36,775 nucleotides of DNA, from positions 1-36,775 of the IMG/VR virus record IMGVR_UViG_3300030060_003777. One strand, 5' to 3'. This DNA is from a virus. The notes beneath the pieces were generated by a model. That model was not told where the DNA came from. It did not search any database and saw only the letters and a program-made list of their open reading frames with translations. The position numbers and the translations under genes were made by a program. Shown here in pieces: positions 1 to 9,100 of the stretch; the stretch's first letter is position 1, and each line of letters starts with the position of its first letter.

Positions 1-66
1 CTTCTGCATATAGGTAAGGTTATCATCCCTTAAAATACTTCCTGGTATTACTATATAATCGTTCAT
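1..66 (-). CDS. Replication initiator-like protein, 5' fragment (left-end copy)
   Basis: These are the first 22 codons, cut by the contig end. The encoded residues are identical to the start of the 227-residue protein at 35925-36608, beginning MNDYIVIPGSILRDD. The start codon follows the element AGGAGTAGCG. On the circular map this is the same gene as the complete copy at the right end, read from the left flank. Confidence 0.9.
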   Translation of the reverse strand, partial: MNDYIVIPGSILRDDNLTYMQK

Positions 67-74
67 CGCTACTC

Positions 75-218
75 CTAGTTAGGTTTATAAACTAATACAA
101 AACTACCACAATTATCACAACTTAAATTTGTTACTATGCCATCGCCTTCCATATCATAATCTTTATAGTCATGGTCGCCACCCCAAATTAATTCTTTTTT
201 ACAATGCCAACATTTCAT
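75..218 (-). CDS. Zinc-ribbon mini-protein (present in only one terminal copy)
   Basis: This 47-residue ORF begins MKCWHCKKELIWGGD and contains a second pair in the sequence LSCDNCGSF, so CxxC...CxxC would make one zinc-binding ribbon. Its ATG overlaps the TGA of the upstream nuclease gene (ATGA). Its own TAG stop is the first part of the TAGGAGTAGC ribosome-binding element of the downstream initiator gene. The equivalent position at the right end of the contig lacks this gene precisely, and there the nuclease gene borrows the same TAG as its stop. Function is unknown. Small zinc ribbons in phages often bind nucleic acid or a host protein, but nothing here shows a target. Confidence 0.8.
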   Translation of the reverse strand: MKCWHCKKELIWGGDHDYKDYDMEGDGIVTNLSCDNCGSFVLVYKPN

Positions 219-973
219 AGTTTAAATTCAGTCTGTAATTTAGCTTTTGTTTTTAGGTTCCCTTTACTATCAAAGGCTTCCTGATACCTGTAAAAGAATC
301 TTACTGCTGACTTTACAGACTTCTCATCAAACTTAACTTCTTTAAAAAGCTTTGTTCTGGCTGTAGGCTGTGCACCCATAAAGTTCTTTTTACAATGTAC
401 TAAAGCTAGTCTATCTATTGGTCTCTCTGGATGTCTAGCATCCCATAACATCTTATACATACTAAGCTGGATAACATAAGTATAGTCCTCTAAGCTCTTA
501 GATGTTTTTAGGTCTATCATCCACGTCTCATCATTCATCTCTGCTACTAAGTCACATCTACCAGCAAATGGATGTATAAGCTTTCCTCTCTTATGGTTCT
601 TGCAGTATAGTACCTCTTCTATTGCAATTACCTTTGGTAGGTAGTCTTGATACCACTTACAGAAACTTATTACACCCTTCTGTACCTCTGGGTCGTTCTC
701 AATGAGTAAGTCCTCACCTAACAAAAGCTTCTCACAGTTATCATGTACAGCAGTTCCTACTCTAAGTGCTTCAGAGTTAGTCTCTAGGTACTTATCATAG
801 TCACCCTTTGAGTTGTTCACGATGTACTTTAGAAGGTAGTTAGGTGTAGGGCATCCATATCTGGTAACTGTAGTAACACTGGGGACGTATATACCATCCC
901 CAATGTCATAGAACCTACCATATCGAGTTCCCTCAACGTGCTTAATCATTTGTTTTTCTTTTGTGGTACTCAC
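215..973 (-). CDS. PD-(D/E)XK exonuclease, Cas4/RecB-like
   Basis: This 252-residue protein carries the ordered motifs of the Cas4/RecB nuclease family: VGTAVHDN with His77, a glutamate in IAIEEVL (about 117-122), Asp141 in GRCDLVAE, Asp154-x-Lys156 in WMIDLKTSK, and QLSMY (Gln169 and Tyr173). These residues bind the two metal ions of an end-processing DNA nuclease. It lies directly downstream of the Rad52-like annealing protein, the usual exonuclease/annealase pairing for single-strand annealing recombination. The first possible start is GTG at 971-973, overlapping the annealase gene by 32 nt; an ATG nine codons later (protein MIKHVEG) is an alternative. A truncated second copy lies at the right end of the contig. 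The nuclease call is strong; the exact substrate is inference. Confidence 0.85.
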   Translation of the reverse strand: MSTTKEKQMIKHVEGTRYGRFYDIGDGIYVPSVTTVTRYGCPTPNYLLKYIVNNSKGDYDKYLETNSEALRVGTAVHDNCEKLLLGEDLLIENDPEVQKGVISFCKWYQDYLPKVIAIEEVLYCKNHKRGKLIHPFAGRCDLVAEMNDETWMIDLKTSKSLEDYTYVIQLSMYKMLWDARHPERPIDRLALVHCKKNFMGAQPTARTKLFKEVKFDEKSVKSAVRFFYRYQEAFDSKGNLKTKAKLQTEFKL

Positions 974-1523
974 TTAGAAATACATTATACTTTTTCTCAT
1001 CCTTCTTATTGTCCTTCTGGTTTAGAAACCATTTAAGATAATCAAGAGGAACATCTGAGATAAACTTGCCACTATGTTTACCAAAGTCTAGTATGTATTC
1101 TGATTGTTTTGCTGTTGGAGAGACTGGCTGGGGACCTGGGGCATTAGGAACCCCTTGTGGTTTCGGAGTAGCGTTCCCCCCAGCCTTTTTAGTGTCGTAT
1201 AAATCCCTTGCTATACCCCATTTAACACACGCTCGTTTAAATGAGTCGCTAACTATAGACTTTTCTCCTTCAAAGTTTGCTTCAGTTCCAGTGTCCCACT
1301 TTGTTACTTTAACTCCATTAACATTGATGGATACACCACACATCAACAAACCCTTTACTTCTTTATAATCATCACTCCAGTTTTCAGGACCTACCACATC
1401 ATCAAGTACATCCATGCAGTATCGTGCATCAACGTACGACAGCTTTACCCCTGCTTGGGTTCTGTGTTTAATCCTATCTTCTGGTGTTGGTTGCGTTAGT
1501 TTAGATAAATCTATCTTACTCAT
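942..1523 (-). CDS. Rad52/22-type single-strand annealing protein with DUF3820-like C-terminus
   Basis: This is a 193-residue protein. Residues 10-112 resemble the Rad52/22 annealing fold, with signatures VDARYCMDVLDDVVGPENW and the stretch SDSFKRACVKWGIARDLY that ends the domain. A proline- and glycine-rich linker (about 115-137) follows. The C-terminal segment, with DFGKHSGKFISDVPLDYLKW, resembles the small DUF3820 module. Such annealases pair complementary single strands for recombination-dependent replication and repair. The nuclease that would expose these strands is encoded immediately downstream with overlap. The start follows AGGAGTAGCGACT, the extended ribosome-binding element typical of the non-structural genes here. 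Confidence 0.85.
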   Translation of the reverse strand: MSKIDLSKLTQPTPEDRIKHRTQAGVKLSYVDARYCMDVLDDVVGPENWSDDYKEVKGLLMCGVSINVNGVKVTKWDTGTEANFEGEKSIVSDSFKRACVKWGIARDLYDTKKAGGNATPKPQGVPNAPGPQPVSPTAKQSEYILDFGKHSGKFISDVPLDYLKWFLNQKDNKKDEKKYNVFLSEYHKRKTND

Positions 1524-1583
1524 AGTCGCTACTCCTAAGTTAATTGTTATAGGAATTTACGACAGCTGTAGATTTATTCAAAA
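1524..1583 (-). promoter_or_regulatory. Possible leftward promoter region upstream of the recombination genes
   Basis: This 60-nt gap is one of the longer ones in the leftward series. Read on the minus strand it contains TATAAC about 15 nt before the AGGAGTAGC element and an 8-bp palindrome ACAGCTGT. No convincing -35 hexamer lies 17 nt upstream of TATAAC, so a promoter is only possible. The string AATTCCTATAAC resembles AATTCCTTAAAC in the rightward promoter region near 29.93 kb. Confidence 0.25.
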
Positions 1584-1760
1584 CTATTTTTTCTTAGCTA
1601 ATATACCCTCAAGTATTTCCATTAGTCCATCAAACAATGAATTTAATATGTCCTCTTCTTTTGCTTCTGATATAAGAGGTATGTTAACCTTCTTGTTGAT
1701 TTCATCTATAATTTCTTCTTTGTTTTCTTTAAGGTAATTAACTATTAGTCCAGCTATCAT
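1584..1760 (-). CDS. Small helical protein of unknown function
   Basis: This 58-residue ORF starts at ATG 1758-1760, beginning MIAGLIVNYLKENKE and ending GILAKKK. It is rich in Ile, Leu, Glu and Lys in an amphipathic pattern, with no cysteines and no clear membrane segment beyond the short N-terminal AGLIVNYL. It sits between the annealase gene and the small membrane proteins of the lysis region, with only 6 nt to the gene upstream of it. I do not recognise the family. A role in lysis or in a membrane complex is only suggested by position. Confidence 0.6.
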   Translation of the reverse strand: MIAGLIVNYLKENKEEIIDEINKKVNIPLISEAKEEDILNSLFDGLMEILEGILAKKK

Positions 1761-1766
1761 TTTATT

Positions 1767-1940
1767 TTATCCTTTCCAGATTTTCTTGAGTGTCATTAGA
1801 CCCACAATTAAACCAACGCAAACCGATGCGAAGTTTAAGTATGGACTTAACATCTCCATGTGATTAATTAGTGCCCCACTAAATGAGCAACACGCTCCTA
1901 CTACTGGTTTTTCTACTACTGATATAACTGCTTCTTTCAT
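1767..1940 (-). CDS. Small membrane protein, candidate holin
   Basis: This 57-residue ORF has a strong AGGAGG ribosome-binding site 4 nt before its ATG. A weakly hydrophobic segment follows the N-terminus (about residues 12-24), and a clear membrane helix with sequence SVCVGLIVGLMTL is followed by the basic tail KKIWKG. Size, membrane helix, positive C-terminus and position next to another membrane protein and a lysozyme-like gene fit a holin. That function is inferred, not shown. Confidence 0.6.
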   Translation of the reverse strand: MKEAVISVVEKPVVGACCSFSGALINHMEMLSPYLNFASVCVGLIVGLMTLKKIWKG

Positions 1941-1948
1941 CTATCCTC

Positions 1949-2233
1949 CTATGAATTTTTTTGTTTTAAGCTGCTTATTATTCTTACGATTGAATGGTAG
2001 CTACCTTCTAATCGTGCAAGCTCTTTATGTAAATCTGGGAACTCATCTGTTTGTAGACGCTTCTGCTGGTCTATAAGCTTGATAAGAATCCCCTCTGTAC
2101 GATTTTGACTCTCTTCTAGTTCTTGCATGAGAGTCTCCTGTATCCATTTGTTTTGCCTAGATACATAGAATCCTAGTGCTATAACGCCAGCCACTGGTAA
2201 GCCAAAGGTCTCAATTAAATTAACAAAGTCCAT
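1949..2233 (-). CDS. Membrane-anchored coiled-coil protein, lysis region
   Basis: This 94-residue protein has one N-terminal membrane helix (about residues 7-25, containing LPVAGVIALGFYVS) and then a charged, probably coiled-coil region to the C-terminus (QELEESQNRTEGILIKLIDQ onward). The pattern of one helix plus a cytoplasmic or periplasmic coil is seen in some phage holin or spanin-like components. It is immediately downstream of a small basic gene (stop and start within 1 nt). No signal-peptidase or lipobox motif is visible. The call of a lysis accessory protein rests on topology and neighbourhood. Confidence 0.6.
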   Translation of the reverse strand: MDFVNLIETFGLPVAGVIALGFYVSRQNKWIQETLMQELEESQNRTEGILIKLIDQQKRLQTDEFPDLHKELARLEGSYHSIVRIISSLKQKNS

Positions 2234-2497
2234 TTACTTTTTCTTTCTAAATGTAGGCACGTTTGTAGGCTTACCCCCTACACCTTGTGGTTTTGACCTT
2301 TTTCTAAGCACTGCACTTTTCTTTTGAGATTTTGTCATAGACTTAGCTTTTGCAAGTGGGACGCACTTAGGGTATCTGCGTGAATCTCCTTTAGCACTTA
2401 TCCTACCACATTCTTGGTACTTACCTTTCTTTTTAGGTGCTCCTATGTCTACCCACTTCTCCTTAAACCATTTTCTTAATCCACCCTTATATGCCAC
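2234..2497 (-). CDS. Small basic conserved phage protein
   Basis: This 87-residue protein is very rich in lysine and arginine, with the recognisable segments GGLRKWFKEKWVDIGAPKK, YQECGRISAKGD, YPKCVPLAKAKSMTKSQKK and KPQGVGGKPTNVPTF. I remember close look-alikes in many marine phages and large viruses, always without a known function. The start is GTG at 2495-2497, overlapping the TAG of the upstream gene (TAGTG). Two cysteines (in YQECG and PKCVP) could bind a metal or form a disulfide. DNA or RNA binding is plausible from charge alone. Confidence 0.8.
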   Translation of the reverse strand: MAYKGGLRKWFKEKWVDIGAPKKKGKYQECGRISAKGDSRRYPKCVPLAKAKSMTKSQKKSAVLRKRSKPQGVGGKPTNVPTFRKKK

Positions 2498-2673
2498 TAT
2501 CTATATCCACCACCACGTTTCTTATAGGTTTTTACTAGCCATGCGTTTGCATACGCTGATGGATATACATCAAACTTAGCTTTAGCCTCTGATTTTACTC
2601 TAGCGTATAGCTCTGGGTTTGTTGGTTTTGGTTTACTTGAGCTGCTTGATTTCTTTTTGAATTTGATTGCCAT
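2497..2673 (-). CDS. Small conserved basic protein ending in GGGYR
   Basis: This 58-residue ORF starts MAIKFKKKSSSSSKPKPT and contains FDVYPSAYANAWLVKTYKK followed by RGGGYR. The phrase with VYPSAYAN and a final glycine-rich tyrosine occurs in a small family shared by phages and large viruses; function is unknown. Its ATG directly abuts the stop of the lysozyme-like gene upstream, and its TAG overlaps the GTG of the next gene, so translation of the three genes is probably coupled. Confidence 0.75.
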   Translation of the reverse strand: MAIKFKKKSSSSSKPKPTNPELYARVKSEAKAKFDVYPSAYANAWLVKTYKKRGGGYR

Positions 2674-3108
2674 TTAGTCCTCGTTGTTTTCTACAAAATG
2701 TTCTATGGTGCCTTTACCTGGACCATTATATATTTCTTTCCAGTATTTAGCTTGTGCCACTACACCACTTGGTATAGGCTTTGGGCTTCTCCAGTATTTA
2801 TATCTGCAAAAAGCTACCTGTAGGTATATACTACAAAGCACGCTGTTCTCTGGGTCCGATAAGTCTAAGCCACGCTTAACAAGATGCTCTAATTTTTCTG
2901 GTCTGTACTTAAGGTAGTTATTGATAGTGTCATTAATGGTATCTGGTTCTACCTGAAAGAAACCTAGTGCTGGACCTTTAACTTGTTCTAGGTGTTTATA
3001 GTTACTCTCAGACATACCAGTCCTGTAGACTAGATTCTCTGCATCTTCACTATACATATTTAAATCCTTAAGCACATATCTTATTATTTTTTTAATTGAG
3101 TTTTTCAT
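2674..3108 (-). CDS. Lysozyme-like/transglycosylase-like virion or lysis protein
   Basis: This is a 144-residue protein. The signature TGMSESNYKHLEQ followed by GPALGFFQVEPDT (about residues 30-57) matches a small phage family whose Glu-Ser and GFFQ motifs resemble the catalytic glutamate and substrate loop of the lysozyme superfamily; Glu34 is the candidate acid. The C-terminal half has conserved CRYKYWRSPKPIP and GKGTIEHF. It could be the endolysin, acting beside the small membrane proteins downstream, or a cell-wall-opening virion enzyme, since the internal virion genes lie directly upstream and overlap it by 4 nt. I cannot choose between these. Confidence 0.6.
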   Translation of the reverse strand: MKNSIKKIIRYVLKDLNMYSEDAENLVYRTGMSESNYKHLEQVKGPALGFFQVEPDTINDTINNYLKYRPEKLEHLVKRGLDLSDPENSVLCSIYLQVAFCRYKYWRSPKPIPSGVVAQAKYWKEIYNGPGKGTIEHFVENNED

Positions 3109-6100
3109 TTCATTGATGCCCTTGCTTCACGTTGGTTTTCGTTAAATGTTGTCATAATCTTTTTAGCTTTTTTATTTTCTATAGCTCCATCTTTAACGCT
3201 ACTTGATAAATATTTTTTAAATTCTTTTATTTCATTTTTAGTATAAATTGTTCTAGCAGACTCTTCGTACATATCATACATTTTATATAGCATTGTATAT
3301 TTATTTGGCTCTGAAACAAATGTCCTAACAAATGGTATTTCTTTAAGTGGAGGAACATTACCTTGAAGGAGTTGTTTTCCTGTTCTGTAGCTTCTTTCTA
3401 TAAATCTTCCAGTACCACCTGTGAATGTATCTAGTAAATGTTCTAGCGTTTCTGGGCTTACATCTACTTTACCACTAACTTTCTCAGAACCACCTGTTAC
3501 TTTATTTACCCAAGTTGTTACTGCTTTTATATCAGGGTTAATTGAATTAAAATATAGTTGACTGTCTGGTTTTTTTGCCTCAAAATGTGGTTGGTCTGGT
3601 CTCTGCTTCCCACCCATAAAGTTTTCATTTAACCATATTTCTACCATAGGCTTTAATCCAAATACCGTTGGAACGTACTGCGAAAACCCTTCTCCGAAAC
3701 CTATTGGGCTAGCAGCGTGTAAAATAGACTCTAACACTCTTGTAAATGCTTTATCGTATGTTATCTTACCTGCTATAGCTTCTTCTGTTACGTTACCCAT
3801 CACATGAAATATATTATAGCCATATGGAACCTTCATTTTTACAACATTACCATTAGGTAATATGTATAGCCAGTGGAAATCTTTTTCATAATCGCTGTAC
3901 TTTTCCCAATCATCACCACCATTCATCCTGTTAAATATATTAAGTATTACTGTAGCTAGTATTATTCCTGCTGATGCTGCTTTAACTTTTCTGCTTTTCT
4001 TAAACGCTTTATATAAAAAGTAATTACCTTGGATGGTTGCATTTGAAAATAGGTATAGCGTATTTATTAGTGAACCCATCTCACCTTGTTGATTAAAGTT
4101 TACTGTAAGCTCCTTTGATATTTTAGCAGCTTCTGCTCTAGACAATCCAGACTTTCTAAGGTTAGCGTATGTTGCTAGTCTGACTGCTTGCTCTACAGTC
4201 ATATTCATATCTTCTACCCATTTACCTAAATATCTGAAAAATTGTTTTGGATTACGAGAGCTTTGTGCTCTTGCGATTACTTTCTTAAGGTCGTTAAGTT
4301 TATCCTCTACAGATTGTGTTGCTACCCATCCCATAGCACCACCTTCTTTTTTATACTCTGCGTAGTATTTTCTATACTCGTTAAGCTTTTCTTGATTTAT
4401 AGATAGTTTTGCATCGCCTTTTTCACGTCTGGTTCTGTATATAGCTCTCATAGGTGCACCACCCATAATATCTTTCATAATTTTAGACGTTACTTTTATA
4501 TCTGTAGATGCTTGCATATTTATCAAAGCTGTTTGTATATCTCTTTCAAAGTTTGTTATTAAAAACTCTGGGTTAAATGATGTGTAAATCGCTCTTAAAT
4601 ATGTATTAAATTTTTGTGCAAATCTAAATGTTGTTCCTGTACCAAGATTTTTCATTGCGTTTAATAAGCCTGTATCATTTATTGTTATTACTTTCAGCTT
4701 ACCATCTACAAACGCCTGCACTTGGTTTTCCTGTAATGTCATAGGGTCAAAGAATGCTACCTCACCGTCTTTGTCGTATCTAGGTAAATATCTTCTACCT
4801 CCAACTTCCCATAGGTTAGATGGGTTCTCTAATGTGAATAGATAAAACTTAGACGACACTTCATTTTTTTCTGCCCTAACTATAGCTAGCTCATAGTCAA
4901 CAAGTGCCTGTACAAATGGATTATCAGCTCTAGAGTTTCTACCTCTTTTTCTTTTAATGTCTTTGCCTACTATGCTAAACCCAGAGGTTCCTGTACCACC
5001 TTGTTTCTTTTCTGATGTTCCTTTTAATGGTACATAGTTTTCGTATGGGGACTCTTCAGTAAAGAAATCATATGTTTCCTGTGTTATTAATCCACCTTTT
5101 TTAAGGATGTTTAATCTTTCTTTAATTACTTTTCTATCAAACTCTCTTGCGAACCTTTGTATTTTTGTTCCTTCAAATCTTTTTAATATTGATTCATACC
5201 CCTCTACTACAGTACCATCTTCTAGGGTGGTGTCTTCCCTTGACATCCCAGAGCCTGTGCCTTCAAACGTAGGGTCATCTTCTTTAACTTTTGCATTACG
5301 TTCTTCTGCGTGTCTAGCGTATAGGTATTCTCCTATATCATCTACTGTAAAGCCAGCTTTTTTAAGACGCTTAATATAATCTTCTATGTATTTTTGGAAT
5401 CTATCTATTCTGTCTTCTGTTTTACCTTCATATAAAACAGCTGCGAGGTAGGCATTTGTTTGTTCGTCTACATCCCCTATTTCTGCTGTAACTTTTTCTA
5501 AACGACTTAACCTATTTACTACTTTACGTTTAAATATTTCTGACCATGTTTCGTCTGATAGTTCTGCAGGTTGGTCTAGTGGTTTAAGCTGGTAGCTTAC
5601 ATCTGGCTTCTTCTTTCTTGGCACAAATCCTTTACCACTAAGTAAATCTATAGTTTTTTTGCTAACATCCTTGCTGCTTTCTTTAGCGATGCTAGGCTGT
5701 TTTGCTCCCAAAACTCTTTGGATTCTTGAATCAGGGACGTTCCTCTGTCTTGCAAGTTTGGTTGCTTCAATTTCGTAATCTGTTTCATTTATCGATTCTC
5801 CTGTGATGCCAAATTTACCATAAAATCTTTTTTGAGGAAACCATAAAATTGCTTGTGCGTCTGCTATAGAAGAGGCTTGTGAGTTTTCTACAACATATTT
5901 CATAATTTCTCTAAATCTATTTCTTTCTTTTCCTCCCTGTGGTGCTTCTTTTGGCTTATTAATTCTTTCATCTAAATTTTTTGCTTTTTTATTTAAATTA
6001 GTTTTGTCTTTAAATCCACCAGATGAATACTTATTATGTAAATCTTTAGCGATTTCTGCAAGTCTTTTTTCATCTTTATAAGTATCTTTAGTTACATTAT

Positions 6101-9100
6101 ATGTATTTCTAGCTTTTTTACTTTTTCTTAACTCTGATTTAAATGCATCTAATTGCTTTTTAATATCTCTAGTTGGCAACAAATTGCCAATAATTCTTTC
6201 CATGTTTCTTGTAAAATGCAAATCCATAGTAAGCATATCGTAATTTCCCATAAGGTTTTGATAAAACGCCCCACCTACTTTAGGTCCAAATATACTACTT
6301 CCATATACTTTAGTATCAACTAATTCTCCTGATATTTTTTTAAGCCCTGTTTCTTCAATTTCTTTAACTGTAAATTCTGTATTTAAAAATTTATTTAGTT
6401 TATCTTCGCCCCACTCCTTTTTTAAATCATTGTGCAACTTCATAGCTTTTCTCATAGCTGCTTGCTCTTTTCCACCACCTTCTAAATTTTCATTAAACAC
6501 GCCATTTTCTTTAAAATATTCATAATTTTCTAATGCTAGTTTTAGATTTGGTCCAACAGCTTTTCCATTACTTGTGATAGCTAATGCAAACTTAAAAGCC
6601 ATTTCATTTTTTTCTTCAGCAATAGATGGGTCTATAAGCTTTATAATATCTACAGCATTTTTTGTTTTTGAAGAATACCAATCTGATGCATTCCAATCTC
6701 TTTTTAATTCCTCGTTAATTTCATCTATTAAAACTTCACCTATAAGCTTGTTATTTTCTGGTGTGTCTTCTGTTAGGTCTACTCCTAAATCTTCTTGTAT
6801 TTTCTTAGTTCTATTTGTTATAAAACGTGATAATTCTGATATATTTTTAAACTTTGGTGCTTTTTCTTTACCTGTAAAAAACACTGTGCTTGATAGTTTT
6901 TTTTCATTTCCTATTAACTGAAAACTTGTTTTACTTTTTTTCTTAGGCTTTTTAATTTTTGGAAGTTTATCTAACTTTGGCTTTGGTACATCATCGTAAG
7001 TTGCATCTTCAAATGCCTCATCTTCAGTTACCCTTGCTCCTGGCTTTTTAGGCTTCTTAAGGTCTCTAATAGGTTTGATTGTTTCTTTGCCTACCTTCTT
7101 CTCTACCTCTTTAAGTATTTGTTCTTGTTTCTTTTCTGGTATTACATCAAAGAAGTCTAGTGATTCATATGGTAGGGGTTCAAATTTCTCCTTTAGAGTC
7201 TCTATTATTCGTGGCTCTACAGTTTCTATTTGCTGTATTGGACCTGTATATATACCAGTTAAATCCTGGAACTGCTCATCACCAAGTATATCTCTTAGTA
7301 TTTCTAGTGGCTGTCTAGGGTCATCTGGTATTACCTGCTTAGGAGCTTGTTGCTCTAGCTTTATTTTTACCTCTCTAATTGCTACAGGAGATATTGTTTT
7401 AATTTTTTTACGAGCAAGCTTACTAGCTCTACGATTAAGAAAGTTAAATAATCTTGGCTTTGACTTAATTTTTTTAGCTTTTTCTTTTCTTTCCTTAATT
7501 TCTTTAGGCTTAGGTGGTACTATATCTGGTAGGTCTTCAAGCTCTGGCTCGGCAACCTCATCATATTGTGCGTCATCAAATCTTTCATCTAATGTAGGCT
7601 CAACTCCAGGTCTTAACCTTTTACGCTTTCTATCTTGTTTAGCTTCACGCTTCTCTTCTTTAGCAGTTTCTTTAGCTTCACGCTTTTCTTGTTTTTCTTC
7701 TTGACGCTCTTGTCTTTTTGCTCTTCTTTCTTCTAATTTTTGTGCACGCTCTGCTTTTATTTTAACTTTTCGTGCCCCTGCTTTTTCATATACATCTCTT
7801 ATTTTATCATCAAGAGTTATATTGCCAAATACTTTATTAAAATTATTTTTTATTCCATTAAATAATTTATCTACAAATGTTTTAGGTTTTTCCTGTGACT
7901 CATAAAATTTAGCCTTGCCTTCTTTTTCAAAAAGTTCTTGCTCAGATAAAGTTTGTGTTACATCTGATACAGAGTCTGGTATAAGCTCATTAATTTTTTC
8001 ATTTACTTTAGTTCTAAATTCTATATCTGTAGTATATCTATCATAATATTCTTCAAAAGCATCGCTTTGCTTATCTGTTAGTCCACCTCGATACGCTAAT
8101 CCAAAATATTCTTCTACAGCAGTATCAAGATTTGCTCCTCTTCTAAGCTCAAGTCCTAACTTTAAATTGTTCTTTAAAAATGTTTTTCCTAAAAATCGTG
8201 CTTTTTTTGTATCTTTTGGCAAGCCTTCTTCTTCCATTGAAGTTCCTTGCTCTTCTAGTTGCTCTGCAGTGACTTCGCCAACCTCATCAATAATCTCAAT
8301 ATCAGCTTCATTTTTTAGCTTAGGATTTTCTTTAACTATAGTCTCAATAACACTAATAGCCTCAGACATTCTCCTGTCTTCTATTAATTCTTCTTTTCTC
8401 TTCTTATCTTTTTTAGTTAGCTTTTTTTTGTTTTGTAATGTTTTTAATTCTTCTTCTGTTTCTTTATTTTTTTCTTTTAGCTCGTCTCTTTTTGTAGCAA
8501 TGCTTTCAAAATCTTTTTTAAATTTTCTTTCTTTAAGGTATGTTTTACTTCCTGCGTATGTACTTGCTCCTGCTACTGGTATGCTAAATGCAATTAATTC
8601 TACAGACATATTTTCTATAGCAGTTCCATAATCTCCTTTTTGCAAATCTCTAAATACATTTTCTCTATATTGTGGGTTGTCAAATCCTGGTAGTAGTGGT
8701 TCACCATCGATTCCTTTAGATTGAGACATTGCATAAATAAGCTCTCTTGTAGCATCGCCTATTCTTTCTTCACCCCATTCTGCTAATACTCCATCATATC
8801 CAGCAACTTGTAAATATTGTCTAATTTTAACTAAAGTTTCTTTAGTAATTTTTACATTAGGTGCATTTCTTCTTATTGCATCTGCTATTGTATTAGCTAC
8901 AGATTGACTAACAGCAGTTTCTGTTTGCCCAGGTGACAATTTATTGTATACTTTTTTAACTTTTGATGATACAAAAGGAAAAAATTTATTTAGTGCTTTT
9001 CCAAAAAATACCTCAGTTACAAATTCTATAGCTGCTTCTGTAGTTCCTTGTTTGTCTGCAGTATGTTTATCCATACCTTCTTCTGTAATTAATAAACCTT

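Larger units (their letters stand above)
1..373. repeat. Left copy of the imperfect terminal direct repeat
   Basis: Bases 1-77 match 36543-36619 without a difference, and bases 217-373 match 36619-36775 with two differences (at 284 and 296). Bases 78-217 (140 nt) have no counterpart in the right copy and carry almost all of the zinc-ribbon gene at 75-218. Both substitutions fall in third codon positions of the nuclease gene and are silent. The repeat implies a circular or terminally redundant map with a period of about 36,542 bp (36,402 bp for the short allele). Confidence 0.95.

Noticed and set aside
7075-8631. Long plus-strand ORFs (209 and 154 codons) opposite the giant gene
   Set aside because: They are Ser/Leu/Phe-rich mirror images of Lys/Glu-rich coding sequence, without ribosome-binding sites or motifs, so they are antisense shadows.
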